A model generated the notes under the pieces. That model was not told where the DNA came from and did not search any database. It saw only the letters and a list, made by a program, of their open reading frames with translations. Of a stretch of DNA of 28,528 bases, positions 7,519 through 16,275 are shown piece by piece; position 1 is the stretch's first letter, and each line of letters starts with the position of its first letter. The stretch comes from Campylobacteraceae bacterium (GTDB lineage Bacteria > Campylobacterota > Campylobacteria > Campylobacterales > Sulfurovaceae). The position numbers were made by a program, and so were the translations under genes. Location of the stretch: the NCBI GenBank assembly GCA_026985495.1, contig JALSQJ010000196.1, positions 1 to 28,528 on the forward strand, written 5' to 3'.

Positions 7519-8163
7519 ATGATTTTTTCTATATTAACAACATATTTTGTAGGTTTATTTGAAAGAGTTGGAGAGTTATTTCAAAATATTCTTGATCAAG
7601 AGCATGGCTCAATAGCACTTGTCTTTTTGATAGGTGTTATTTTTGGAGGTATTATACAATATTCACGAGTTGATAAGTTTGAAAAAATTGCAGGTTTTGC
7701 AATGTTAAAAGATACCATTGTACCAAAGATGTTGTTTTTAGCTGTAGGTATTACAAGTATCGCTCTTTACTACTTAATTGATATAGGTGGAGCACACTAT
7801 CATATTAAACCAATTGTTTTACAAGGTTTAATTATTGGTGGGGTTCTATTTGGAATTGGTATGGCTATTTTAGGTAAATGTCCAGGTACAGGACCAATAT
7901 CTATCGCTGAAGGTCGTATAGATGTACTTGTTGGTGCAATTGGAGGACTTTTTGGTGGATTGGTATTTACACTATTTTATAGTGATTTTTTTAAGCCATT
8001 AATGGGTGAAAGTTTAGGTAAAACTATTCTTCCAGAACTATTTAAAGGTCATGAGCAGTTAACAGTTCTTATTTTTGGAGTTGTAGTTATTTTAATTGCA
8101 ATACTTATTCCAAAAATAGAGCTTTGTGACCATAATGAAGATTGTAACTGTTCAATTAAATAG
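7519..8163 (+). CDS. YeeE/YedE-type transporter, second half protein
   Basis: This 214-residue membrane protein has about five hydrophobic segments and the second family signature, GKCPGTGPISIAEGR, with Cys121. An upstream GGIIQYSRVDKFEKIAGFAM segment is also typical of the family. I chose ATG 7519 because AAAGGA at 7507-7512 is better spaced for it; a GTG at 7516 directly after the previous stop is the alternative. The gene is effectively contiguous with the first half, so the two are surely co-translated and probably form one pore. The cytoplasmic-looking tail is unusual in having three cysteines (LCDHNEDCNCS). A partial direct repeat (ATAGACTTA) lies in the 140-base gap that follows, where I see no clear terminator. 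Confidence 0.82.
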   Translation: MIFSILTTYFVGLFERVGELFQNILDQEHGSIALVFLIGVIFGGIIQYSRVDKFEKIAGFAMLKDTIVPKMLFLAVGITSIALYYLIDIGGAHYHIKPIVLQGLIIGGVLFGIGMAILGKCPGTGPISIAEGRIDVLVGAIGGLFGGLVFTLFYSDFFKPLMGESLGKTILPELFKGHEQLTVLIFGVVVILIAILIPKIELCDHNEDCNCSIK

Positions 8164-8303
8164 GAGTACTATAGACTTAAGTTTTAAAATAGACTTAGGT
8201 TTATAACTCTTTTTTAATGTGTCAGTAATTTTTTCTCTATATAGAACTCAACCATTACATATCTAAAAAATTATTAAATAAACAAAAGATATAAATAGTA
8301 TTT

Positions 8304-9023
8304 TTATGGTCTCTTCACAACGCGTCGTCCCCATAAAAAACGTCTTTTATAAAAAGGCTTTTTATTAAAATTTGTAATTATTACGCTCTTTTTAGCAGAA
8401 CTAGCATGTATAAAGTTTCCATTACTTAAGTATATTCCTACATGGTTTACTTTTCCTGTAAATTTATGCTCTGTATCAAAAAATACCATATCACCTCGTT
8501 TTAAATTCTCATATTTTATATATTTCCCAACTTTAGCTTGTTCTCTTGAGACACGAGGAAGACAAATTCCAGCTGTTGAACGAAAGACCTCTTGTGTAAA
8601 ACCTGAACAATCAAATTTGTTAGGTCCAGTTGCTCCCCAAACATATTTTTTACCTAATTTTTTCTTTGCATAGCTCTCTACTCTCTTTGTCATAGAGATA
8701 GGCTTTATTGTTTTTTTATGAATTTGCTTCTTTTTTGGTTTTTGTAAAATTTTTTTACTAATATGAGTAATCATCTCTTTATCCCAGATAGTATATTGAG
8801 TTGATTGAGGTAGTTTTTTTGACTTTTTCATAATCTCTTCAATAGAAGATTGTACTAACTTCTCTAAAGCTATATTTTTGCATTTGTTAGAGTGAAGTAT
8901 AACTTTTTTATTATTTTTATATTGAAGAGGTTGTTGTGGCTCTTCATAAATAAATTTAATATAAAGAAAGATATTAAGTTGTAAAAAAAGTATGCCTAAA
9001 AGCAGATATATAATTCGATTCAT
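8304..9023 (-). CDS. NlpC/P60-family cell-wall peptidase
   Basis: NlpC/P60 enzymes cut peptidoglycan stem peptides. The 239-residue product has an N-terminal membrane segment or uncleaved signal (about 4-22), a long Lys-rich linker (about 35-112), and a C-terminal catalytic domain (about 113-235). The triad is visible: Cys139 in FDCSGFTQEVF, His194 in NHVGIYL and His206 in FIHASS. LPRVSREQAKVG is the usual segment after the nucleophile. A strong AAGGAG-type ribosome site (complement of 9028-9034) supports the ATG at 9023. It stands alone between the YeeE/YedE pair and divergent purH, so context says little about its specific role. Confidence 0.85.
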   Translation of the reverse strand: MNRIIYLLLGILFLQLNIFLYIKFIYEEPQQPLQYKNNKKVILHSNKCKNIALEKLVQSSIEEIMKKSKKLPQSTQYTIWDKEMITHISKKILQKPKKKQIHKKTIKPISMTKRVESYAKKKLGKKYVWGATGPNKFDCSGFTQEVFRSTAGICLPRVSREQAKVGKYIKYENLKRGDMVFFDTEHKFTGKVNHVGIYLSNGNFIHASSAKKSVIITNFNKKPFYKRRFLWGRRVVKRP

Positions 9024-9181
9024 CTTCTCTCCTTTAGAGATATAATAAAAAACAAAAATAAACTTTAATTAATAGTACTACCTTTAAGCTTGTAATTAAA
9101 TAAAGATATAATATAAAATTTAAATATTTTAGTTAACTTAAAAATATTCTATATAAAAACAATCTATACAGTAGATTTTGA

Positions 9182-9207
9182 TATAATTTCAAAAATTTTT
9201 TTAAGGG
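9182..9207 (+). promoter_or_regulatory. Putative purH promoter and RBS
   Basis: A perfect -10 hexamer TATAAT lies at 9182-9187, and AAGGG at 9203-9207 acts as ribosome site for the ATG at 9214. The predicted leader is only about 20 bases, leaving no room for a purine riboswitch. Confidence 0.55.
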
Positions 9208-9213
9208 CTATAA

Positions 9214-10746
9214 ATGAGAGCATTACTTAGTGTAAGTGATAAAAATGGAATCGTAGAGTTCGCACAAGGTTTAGAGAAGATGGGTTGGGAGATTATCTCA
9301 ACAGGTGGAACTTATAAAAAACTAAATGAAGCAGGTGTAAAGGTTATAGAGATAGATGAGGTAACCAAGTTTCCAGAGTGTTTTGAGGGGCGTGTAAAGA
9401 CGCTTAATCCTTATGTTCATGGTGGTATTTTACACAAGCGTGGTGATGAAGCTCATGTAGCACAAGCAAAAGAGTTGGGTGTAGAGGGTATTGATTTGGT
9501 TTGTGTCAATCTCTATCCGTTCAAAGAGACCATAGAGAGAACTGAAGATTTTGATGAGATTATCGAAAATATAGATATTGGTGGTCCTACAATGGTTCGT
9601 TCATCAGCTAAAAACTTTAATGATGTTTTGATTGTTACAGATGTAGAGGATTATAGTAGTGTTCTTGAAGCATTAGAGAATAAGAGTGATAATTTAGAGT
9701 TTAGAAGAGCATTAATGATAAAAGCATTTGAACATACAGCCTCTTATGATGCGATGATTGCCAACTATATGAATAGACGCTTTAATAATGGATTTGGAGA
9801 GTATCAGTTTATCACAGGTAAAAAATCTTTTCAGACACGATATGGAGAGAACCCACACCAAGATGGAGCATTGTATGAGTTTGATAACCACTTTACCAAT
9901 AACTTCAAACAGTTAAAGGGAGAGGCATCATTTAATAATATTAATGATGTAAATGGTGCATTAAAAATAGCTTCAAGTTTTGGAGATGAGAATGCTGTCT
10001 GTATTGTAAAACATGGTAACCCTTGTGGATTTGCTATAAAAGATACACTATTGGAGTCTTATGTAGAGGCGTTGAAGTGTGACCCTATCTCTGCTTTTGG
10101 TGGGGTAGTGGCTGTTAATGGTATAGTTACTAAAGAGTTAGCCGAAAAGATGAATGAGATATTTTTAGAGGTTGTTATGGCAGCTGATTTTGAGCCAGAA
10201 GCAGTTGAGGTTTTTGCCAAAAAGAAGAGAATTAAACTCTTTTCACAAGGTGGCAGTAAATTGGTAATGAGTAGAGATAGCCATGACTTCAAACATGTTG
10301 ATGGTGGATTTGTCTATCAAAACTCTGACTGTATCTGTGACAATGAAGTTCATAATGCTCATAAAAAATCAGAATTAACAGCTACAGAGCAAGAGATGAA
10401 AGATTTAGAGATTGCTTGGAAAGTAGCAGGGCTTACAAAATCAAACTGTGTAGTCTATGTTAAAGATAGTGCGATGGTTGCTGTAGGTATGGGTATGACT
10501 AGTCGTGTTGATGCTGCACAGTGTGCTTTGAAAAAAGCTAAAGAGATGGGACTAGATGTAACTGGTGCATCAATGGCAAGTGAAGCCTTTTTCCCTTTCC
10601 GTGATTCAATAGATGCAGCAGCATCAGCTGGTGTTAAAGCAATTATTGAACCAGGGGGAAGTATTAGAGATGATGAGGTTATAGAGGCTGCAAATGAGCA
10701 TGGTATCTCTCTATATTTTACAACAGTTAGACACTTTTTACATTAA
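9214..10746 (+). CDS. purH: PurH, bifunctional AICAR transformylase / IMP cyclohydrolase
   Basis: PurH performs the last two steps of IMP synthesis: formyl transfer to AICAR, then ring closure. The 510-residue length is normal. The N-terminal cyclohydrolase (about 1-190) shows [39 protein letters not shown] and [12 protein letters not shown]. The transformylase domain (about 200-510) contains the KHGNPCGFA catalytic segment with Lys266 and His267, and ends in RHFLH. It is a single gene, not in a pur operon, with its own promoter. Nothing is missing. Confidence 0.97.
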   Translation: MRALLSVSDKNGIVEFAQGLEKMGWEIISTGGTYKKLNEAGVKVIEIDEVTKFPECFEGRVKTLNPYVHGGILHKRGDEAHVAQAKELGVEGIDLVCVNLYPFKETIERTEDFDEIIENIDIGGPTMVRSSAKNFNDVLIVTDVEDYSSVLEALENKSDNLEFRRALMIKAFEHTASYDAMIANYMNRRFNNGFGEYQFITGKKSFQTRYGENPHQDGALYEFDNHFTNNFKQLKGEASFNNINDVNGALKIASSFGDENAVCIVKHGNPCGFAIKDTLLESYVEALKCDPISAFGGVVAVNGIVTKELAEKMNEIFLEVVMAADFEPEAVEVFAKKKRIKLFSQGGSKLVMSRDSHDFKHVDGGFVYQNSDCICDNEVHNAHKKSELTATEQEMKDLEIAWKVAGLTKSNCVVYVKDSAMVAVGMGMTSRVDAAQCALKKAKEMGLDVTGASMASEAFFPFRDSIDAAASAGVKAIIEPGGSIRDDEVIEAANEHGISLYFTTVRHFLH

Positions 10747-10809
10747 TTTTTTACAAATTATTCACGATTATTGGTTACGATTGCTATATAGAATTCAGTA
10801 AGGATATAG

Positions 10810-11268
10810 ATGATAAAAATATTGTTTGGACTCTTAATATTAGGGGTGAGTTTAATGGCAAAAGTGACAAATATACCTGTAACGGTAGAGTTTGTAAAAT
10901 CACATAAGATGAAAATAATTGATATTAGAACCGAAGCAGAGTGGAAAGAGAAAGGGGTAATAGAAGATGCTTATCTTATTACCTTTTTTGATGAACAATC
11001 TAAATATGATATAGACTCTTTTTTAAAAAAGCTTAATAATATTGTAAAAAAAGATGAACAGTTTGCTATTATATGTAATAGCTCAAGTCGAACAAGGCTT
11101 ATTTCTAATTTTTTAGGCAAGAAATTGGATTATGACGTTGTTAATTTAATAGGTGGTATGGATAAGTTAGTAGAAGAGGGTTATAAGGTTAAAGTGTATA
11201 ATCCTACAAGAGTGACTAAAGATAAAATAGTACTAGAGGATAATAACGCTACCACCTCTAAAATATAA
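10810..11268 (+). CDS. Exported rhodanese-like protein
   Basis: Rhodaneses move sulfane sulfur on an active-site cysteine. The 152-residue protein begins with a signal peptide (about 1-17, MIKILFGLLILGVSLMA) and is probably periplasmic. The domain has IIDIRTEAEWKEKGVI and the active-site loop C89-N-S-S-S-R-T, then LIGGMDKLVEEGYKV. TAAGGA at 10799-10804 supports the start. Its 3' end overlaps the convergent aroE gene by 11 bases. It may take part in periplasmic sulfur metabolism with the Sox region, but it is not adjacent to those genes, so that is only a possibility. Confidence 0.8.
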   Translation: MIKILFGLLILGVSLMAKVTNIPVTVEFVKSHKMKIIDIRTEAEWKEKGVIEDAYLITFFDEQSKYDIDSFLKKLNNIVKKDEQFAIICNSSSRTRLISNFLGKKLDYDVVNLIGGMDKLVEEGYKVKVYNPTRVTKDKIVLEDNNATTSKI

Positions 11269-12055
11269 AGGCTTTTTGCATATGTTGTTTTATCTCTTCA
11301 AAATTAAATTTTTGATTAGTAAAATACTCAAATGCAATAATCCCTTGATATAGTAACATATCACTTCCATCTTTTGTTGGTCTATTATATTTTTTTGCTA
11401 ATTTTAAGAGAGGTGTCTCTTTCCCATATATAACATCTATACAAAATTTTGCTTTAGGAAATAGTTTCTCTAAATAGATAACAGGGCAAGGGTAATTCTC
11501 ATCTTCAAGACCTGCTGAGGTCATATTTACAATCAAATCATAACTATTATTAATATTAAACTCTTCAAAGGTATAAGTAGTAAATCCTTTTTGTTGAAAA
11601 TACTCCAATCGTTTAGAACTACGGTTAAGTATATCTACCTCATATCCTGCATCTTTAAGGACTACAGATGTTGATTGGGCTGTTCCTCCTGCACCTAAAA
11701 AGAGTACTGTTTTAATATCTTTAAATTCAGATATAGCTTTTAAAAATCCAGGAGCATCTGTATTATAGCCATAGAGTTTATCATCTTTTTTGACAATAGT
11801 ATTGACAGCACCAACTTTTTGTGCAAACTCATCTAAAACATCACACGCTTTAAATGCCTCTTCTTTATGAGGAACTGTAATATTTGCTCCAGTGATACCC
11901 AATTCAAAAAATTTATTTCTAAGTTGTGAACCATCTTCTAGCTTGTATCGTGTATAACATCCACTATATCCAAGAGCTTGAAAAGATAGATTATGCATAA
12001 GTGGTGATTTTGAGTGTGAAACTGGGTTTCCAAAGATGGTAAAAAGCTCTCTCAT
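11258..12055 (-). CDS. aroE: AroE, shikimate dehydrogenase
   Basis: AroE reduces 3-dehydroshikimate to shikimate with NADPH in aromatic amino-acid synthesis. The 265-residue product has the substrate motif GNPVSHSKSPLMHN near the start, catalytic Lys64 in ITVPHKEE and Asp100 in GYNTDAPGF, and the dinucleotide loop GAGGTAQ at about 121-127. NRSSKR follows, as in NADP-dependent forms. KDGSDMLLYQG near the end is the conserved C-terminal motif. It starts one base after the trpE stop and closes the SPOR-trpE-aroE group, pairing two aromatic-pathway genes. Confidence 0.95.
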   Translation of the reverse strand: MRELFTIFGNPVSHSKSPLMHNLSFQALGYSGCYTRYKLEDGSQLRNKFFELGITGANITVPHKEEAFKACDVLDEFAQKVGAVNTIVKKDDKLYGYNTDAPGFLKAISEFKDIKTVLFLGAGGTAQSTSVVLKDAGYEVDILNRSSKRLEYFQQKGFTTYTFEEFNINNSYDLIVNMTSAGLEDENYPCPVIYLEKLFPKAKFCIDVIYGKETPLLKLAKKYNRPTKDGSDMLLYQGIIAFEYFTNQKFNFEEIKQHMQKAFIF

Positions 12056-12056
12056 T

Positions 12057-13463
12057 TTAGAGCTTTTCCATATCTTTAATGGTTGCTAGTAGTGCCCCCA
12101 ATTTGTTTTTAACCTCTAAATACTCCAGCTCGGGAATGGAATCTGCAACCACTCCTGCACCTGCTTGTAGGGTAATAGAGTTAGGTTTAATTAAAGATGT
12201 TCTAATGACAATTGAACTGTCCATCTCTCCATTAAAGGCAAAATAACCAACCGAACCAGCATAGAAACCACGTTTAAGATTTTCAAATTTTGCAAGAAGT
12301 TCCATTGCCATAATTTTAGGTGCACCAGTCATTGTTCCTGCTGTAAAGGTAGCTCTAAATAGGTCAAACATATCTTTATCTTCTGCAATTGTAGCTATAA
12401 CATCACTTACTATATGCATTACATGAGAGTATTTCTCTACACGCATCATATCGGTAACCTCTACTGTACCCACTTTTGCAACACGTCCAACATCATTACG
12501 ACCTAAATCTACAAGCATAAGATGCTCTGCACACTCTTTAGGGTCATTTAGCATCTCAAGTTCTAGCTCTTTATCCCTTGCAGATGTTTTACCACGTTTT
12601 CGTGTTCCTGCAATAGGTCGTAAAAGAATCTCATTGTTTGAGAGTTTAACCATTACTTCAGGAGATGAACCACAAATAGAAAAATCTTCATAATCTAAAA
12701 GAAATAGGTATGGAGATGGGTTTTTAGAGCGTAAAAGTCTATAGAAACTTAAAGGGTCAATTTGACCTTCTTGAGTATATCGGTTAGCAAGAAGTATCTG
12801 AAAAATATCTCCTGAACGTATATGCTCTTTTGCCTCTGTTACCATTTTTTTAAACCGTTCCTCTTCAATAGAGAAAGAGCCATTGCCATTAAGTATTGCA
12901 GGTTTTAGTTTTTTAGGAGTAAAAGGCTCTTTTAAAATCTGTTCTATCTTATCTATTTTATCTTCATAGCTATTATCATTTAGAATAATAGTAAGTATTG
13001 CACTTTTATGAGAGTATCCCATTATGATAGAGGGTCGAACCAAGTCTAAATCGGGAGTATTTAAAGGGTCATTTAGAGTCTCCATAGTTACTTTTAGGGT
13101 TGGTTCAAAGACTTTAACCATATCGTACCCAATAAATCCAATAAATCCATCTACAAATGCAAAACCTGCATCATCTACTCTATTTTGATACGCTTGTTTA
13201 TCTAAGTTTTTATAGTAGTTTTGAAGAAAATCAAAAGGGTCTGTTTCAAGTTTTTTACACAAACCAGTAGTATCAGTATAGAGCGTTTTATTATCTTTAT
13301 AGACAATACGCTCCATAGCACCAATGGTAATAAAAGAAAAATTACCTTCAGGTGTATTAACAACACTCTCAAAGAGCATTGTAACTTCATCTTGAAAAAG
13401 CTCTTTTATCTTTCCATACATGGAGACAGGAGTGAGTTGATCAAAGAGAAGTTTTTTAGTCAT
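12057..13463 (-). CDS. trpE: TrpE, anthranilate synthase component I
   Basis: TrpE converts chorismate plus ammonia to anthranilate. The 468-residue sequence has the N-terminal LFES at residues 30-33, which in TrpE belongs to the tryptophan feedback pocket, and a full chorismate-binding domain (about 195-460). The decisive motif is PIAGTRKRG (283-291): aminodeoxychorismate synthase PabB usually has Lys in place of the Ala (PIKGT). LMLVDLGRND and TAGTMTGAPKIMAMELL are also conserved. No glutamine amidotransferase (trpG) gene is adjacent, so that subunit must be encoded elsewhere. The gene starts one base after the SPOR gene stop and is tightly coupled to aroE. No leader peptide or attenuator is visible. 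Confidence 0.88.
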   Translation of the reverse strand: MTKKLLFDQLTPVSMYGKIKELFQDEVTMLFESVVNTPEGNFSFITIGAMERIVYKDNKTLYTDTTGLCKKLETDPFDFLQNYYKNLDKQAYQNRVDDAGFAFVDGFIGFIGYDMVKVFEPTLKVTMETLNDPLNTPDLDLVRPSIIMGYSHKSAILTIILNDNSYEDKIDKIEQILKEPFTPKKLKPAILNGNGSFSIEEERFKKMVTEAKEHIRSGDIFQILLANRYTQEGQIDPLSFYRLLRSKNPSPYLFLLDYEDFSICGSSPEVMVKLSNNEILLRPIAGTRKRGKTSARDKELELEMLNDPKECAEHLMLVDLGRNDVGRVAKVGTVEVTDMMRVEKYSHVMHIVSDVIATIAEDKDMFDLFRATFTAGTMTGAPKIMAMELLAKFENLKRGFYAGSVGYFAFNGEMDSSIVIRTSLIKPNSITLQAGAGVVADSIPELEYLEVKNKLGALLATIKDMEKL

Positions 13464-13464
13464 T

Positions 13465-14322
13465 TTATGGTTTTACCTTTGTTATATATGCTCCAGGTAA
13501 AATAGTTGATTTAACCTTAGCAATATTTTTTTGTGCTTCGTTTTCACTAAAGAAAGGGCCAACTAAAACACGAGATATAGTTTTATCATCTTTTAACTTA
13601 GTAATACTGTAATTAAAGTTACTCTTTTTAATTTTTCTAACAACTGTAGAGGTATCTTTATAAGAACCAACTTTAATGTAGTAGCTGTTTGTAAGTTTTT
13701 TCAATTGACCACCAAGATAAGAAGCTTTTTTAGATGATGTTGTAGATTTTTTAGCTGTTGTTGATTTTTTGGTTACAACTTTATCAATATATGCTTTTTT
13801 AGGTGCTTTTGTTGTGTGTACTGTAGAAGTATGTTTTTTAGGTGCTTTTGTATGTGCAACATAAGTATGTTTTGGTACTTTGTACTTTTTAGGTGTTGCT
13901 GTAGGAGTCTTAGATGATGTAGTATCTTTTTTAACCTCTTTTACAGGATTATGAGTTCTTAAAGGAACTTTAGTGCGTGAAGTAAGATTTCTTTCAAGAA
14001 CATTTGCAACAGTAGGAGCAGCTACTGCAGCAACTGCTGCTGCAGCTGCTGCAGTTGTTGTTGATACTGTACTATTATTTTTATCATCTGTATTAGTAGT
14101 ACTATTTGTAGAATCTTTTACATCTGCTGAAAGTGTAGGAATATCAGTAGCATTTTCTACCTCTTGATCTTCATCTGTATTTAAAATAAGTTTAGTAATT
14201 ACAACTGAAATAACTAAAATAATAAATAGCAGTGCTAAAAGAGTCAATATATTTTTCAATGGGGTTTTTTTAGGGCTATCTAGCTCATCAATCTTAATGT
14301 CATGTAAATTTTTATCTGCCAT
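13465..14322 (-). CDS. SPOR-domain membrane protein
   Basis: SPOR domains bind denuded glycan strands at division sites. The 285-residue protein has a cytoplasmic start (1-22), one membrane helix (about 23-47), a long low-complexity periplasmic linker (about 50-210) and a C-terminal SPOR domain (about 213-285) with YYIKVGSYKD and RVLVGPFFSENEAQ. The linker includes an alanine-rich block (AAAAAAVAAVAA near residue 90-101) and Lys/Thr/Pro-rich repeats with TKAPKK occurring twice. This is a typical FtsN-like layout, but I do not call it FtsN. A GGAG ribosome site (complement of 14332-14335) supports the start. It leads the group SPOR-trpE-aroE, each separated by one base. Confidence 0.85.
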   Translation of the reverse strand: MADKNLHDIKIDELDSPKKTPLKNILTLLALLFIILVISVVITKLILNTDEDQEVENATDIPTLSADVKDSTNSTTNTDDKNNSTVSTTTAAAAAAVAAVAAPTVANVLERNLTSRTKVPLRTHNPVKEVKKDTTSSKTPTATPKKYKVPKHTYVAHTKAPKKHTSTVHTTKAPKKAYIDKVVTKKSTTAKKSTTSSKKASYLGGQLKKLTNSYYIKVGSYKDTSTVVRKIKKSNFNYSITKLKDDKTISRVLVGPFFSENEAQKNIAKVKSTILPGAYITKVKP

Positions 14323-14349
14323 GATTTACGTCTCCGTTTTTTTAAACAA

Positions 14350-14355
14350 AGTATA
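14350..14355 (-). promoter_or_regulatory. Putative -10 element for the SPOR-trpE-aroE group
   Basis: Read on the minus strand, TATACT lies 28 bases before the SPOR gene start, within an AT-rich gap after the DUF1882-type gene. No distinct -35 is seen, so this is a modest motif match. Confidence 0.4.
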
Positions 14356-14385
14356 ACACAAAAAATATTATTTCGTATAAAAATA

Positions 14386-14886
14386 TTATATTTTTTTAAT
14401 TGGAAGGGTAATAATATTGTAGTTTTTTGGTAAATTTCTATTAGGATAGATTTTATAGCTTCTTTTTGACTTAAGTTCAAGATGATGTTTAATATTTTCA
14501 ACCTCTTCATAGGCATCTTTTAGTGAAATTCTCTCTCTTGGAATAAAGAGTTGAAGTAGCTCTTTTTTATCATTCCTATAGGTGAAAAAATCATTAATAT
14601 TTAGAGATTTTAAAAGATATTTTAGTAAAGAGTAAAAAAGAGACCAATCCTCTTGATGGTACTCAATAACAATATAGTTAACTAACTCATTTTCAACAAG
14701 TGGAACAGCTAGTGTTATCTCACTATTTTGATGTTGTTTTAATAGATTAGGTGTTAAGGGAGTTGTAATCTTTTGAAATTTACTATAAAAGGTGCGATTG
14801 TTAAAAATTACCTTTTCAACAATCGAAGTTTTATGTATATAAAAATGCTCAGTATTAAACTCTAAATCTAATAGTTTTATCTGCAT
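14386..14886 (-). CDS. Conserved hypothetical protein, DUF1882-type
   Basis: A 166-residue soluble protein with no cysteine, signal peptide or membrane helix. It contains a likely beta-rich N-terminal part and a C-terminal part with IPRERISLKDAYEEVENIKHH. Position is the main clue: in Helicobacter pylori the gene next to lysS and glyA is HP0184, a DUF1882 protein, and this gene lies 21 bases downstream of glyA in the same order. I infer the same family from synteny, length and composition. A profile search would settle it. No function is known to me. Confidence 0.55.
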   Translation of the reverse strand: MQIKLLDLEFNTEHFYIHKTSIVEKVIFNNRTFYSKFQKITTPLTPNLLKQHQNSEITLAVPLVENELVNYIVIEYHQEDWSLFYSLLKYLLKSLNINDFFTYRNDKKELLQLFIPRERISLKDAYEEVENIKHHLELKSKRSYKIYPNRNLPKNYNIITLPIKKI

Positions 14887-14907
14887 GGTTTTAGCTTCTA
14901 TTTTATA

Positions 14908-16158
14908 TTAATAGATAGCTTTATTGTAGATAACAAAGTTAGAAGCTAACTCTTTCATCTCATCTTTGATTTTAGCATGAAGTTCACTATTTTCTATATT
15001 GTCTAAAACGTCAGCAATCTTATTGGCAATAATTTCAAACTCTGCCTCTTTCATTCCACGACTTGTAAGTGCTGCTGAACCTACACGAATACCAGAGGTT
15101 ACAAATGGACTTCTAGTCTCTCCTGGAACAGTATTTTTATTAACGGTAATACCTGCATCACCTAATGCTCTATCGGCATCTTTTCCTGAAAAATCTCTAT
15201 CTAAAAATGAGACAAGTACTAAATGGTTATCTGTTCCATTACTTACAAGGTTAAATCCTCTTTTTATAAGTACATCAGCTAATACTTTTGTATTGGCTTT
15301 AACCTGTTTTGCATAGGTTTTCCACTCATCACTTAGATTATATTTAAATCCTACTGCCTTAGCAGCGATAACATGAACAAGTGGTCCACCTTGAAGACCA
15401 GGGAATATAGCCGAATTAATTTTTTTAGCAATATCTTCATCATTGGTCATAATCATACCACCACGAGGTCCTGCTAGAGTTTTGTGTGTGGTTGTAGTAA
15501 CAACATCAGCATAAGGGAATGGACTCATATGCTCATCGGCACAGACTAAACCTGCAATATGTGCAATATCTGCAAATAGTATTGCTCCCACTTCATCAGC
15601 AATCTCTCTAAATTTTTTAAAGTCAATCTCACGAGCATAAGCAGAAGCACCACAAACAATAATTTTTGGTTTAACGATTTTGGCAATCTCCATTACTTTG
15701 TCGTAGTTGATATATCCATCAAGTTCAACACCATAGGTGAATGATTGATAGTTTTTACCTGAAAAAGATGGTTTACTTCCATGTGTCAAGTGACCACCGT
15801 GACTTAAATCCATTCCTAATATTTTATCATAAGGTTTTAATAACGCTGCATAGACAGCCCCATTGGCTTGTGAACCAGAGTGTGGTTGAACATTTGCAAA
15901 TTTACAGTTAAATAGTTCACACGCTCTATCAATTGCTAGTTGTTCTACAGTATCAGCATTTTCACACCCACCATAATATCTCTTATATGGATAACCCTCT
16001 GCATATTTATTGGTAAATACAGAACCCATTGCCTCCATAACAGCTGGAATAGTAAAGTTTTCAGATGCAATCATCTCTAAATGGTCGGTCTGTCTTACTA
16101 ACTCTTTGTTAATAGCTTCAAAAATTTCTGGGTCAAATCTCTCCATTGAGTAACTCAT
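14908..16158 (-). CDS. glyA: GlyA, serine hydroxymethyltransferase
   Basis: GlyA interconverts serine and glycine and charges tetrahydrofolate with one-carbon units, using pyridoxal phosphate. The 416-residue length is standard. Conserved segments are all present: [55 protein letters not shown], and the cofactor lysine Lys226 in [20 protein letters not shown] a few bases upstream favours the ATG at 16158 over the internal Met at residue 5. It follows lysS in the minus-strand run but is separated from it by 117 bases containing a GC-rich palindrome and TATAAT-like sequences, so it may have its own promoter. Confidence 0.97.
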   Translation of the reverse strand: MSYSMERFDPEIFEAINKELVRQTDHLEMIASENFTIPAVMEAMGSVFTNKYAEGYPYKRYYGGCENADTVEQLAIDRACELFNCKFANVQPHSGSQANGAVYAALLKPYDKILGMDLSHGGHLTHGSKPSFSGKNYQSFTYGVELDGYINYDKVMEIAKIVKPKIIVCGASAYAREIDFKKFREIADEVGAILFADIAHIAGLVCADEHMSPFPYADVVTTTTHKTLAGPRGGMIMTNDEDIAKKINSAIFPGLQGGPLVHVIAAKAVGFKYNLSDEWKTYAKQVKANTKVLADVLIKRGFNLVSNGTDNHLVLVSFLDRDFSGKDADRALGDAGITVNKNTVPGETRSPFVTSGIRVGSAALTSRGMKEAEFEIIANKIADVLDNIENSELHAKIKDEMKELASNFVIYNKAIY

Positions 16159-16243
16159 TGGTTTCCTTTTAATTTTATAGTGTTGAATTTATATCAAATA
16201 TAATATAAGAACACCTTAATATTATTATATTATATCTGCGTAG

Positions 16244-16264
16244 GTCGGGGTATTTCACCCCGAC
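16244..16264. repeat. GC-rich palindrome between lysS and glyA
   Basis: GTCGGGGT (16244-16251) and ACCCCGAC (16257-16264) form a perfect 8-bp stem with a five-base loop in otherwise AT-rich DNA. On the lysS strand no T-run follows, so it is not a standard terminator. A REP-like intergenic palindrome or a transcript-stabilising hairpin is more likely. Confidence 0.55.
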
Positions 16265-16275
16265 AATAAAAAATG

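Noticed and set aside
9024..9213. Purine riboswitch upstream of purH
   Set aside because: The TATAAT at 9182-9187 leaves a leader of about 20 bases, too short for an aptamer, and no conserved aptamer core is seen upstream.
12057..13463. PabB (aminodeoxychorismate synthase) as the identity of the chorismate-binding enzyme
   Set aside because: It has PIAGT, as in TrpE, and not the PIKGT motif with the PabB lysine, and it retains the LFES element of the tryptophan pocket.
13221..13505. Plus-strand ORF of 94 codons across the trpE/SPOR junction
   Set aside because: It is antisense to trpE, has no recognisable pattern, and the real genes there are separated by one base.
14280..14516. Minus-strand ORF of 78 codons overlapping the SPOR gene start and the DUF1882-type gene
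   Set aside because: It lies in another frame over two better-supported genes and has no ribosome site or domain pattern.
16244..16264. Rho-independent terminator for lysS
   Set aside because: The stem is strong but the minus-strand sequence after it is CTACGCAGAT, without a T-run. The T-run lies before the stem instead.
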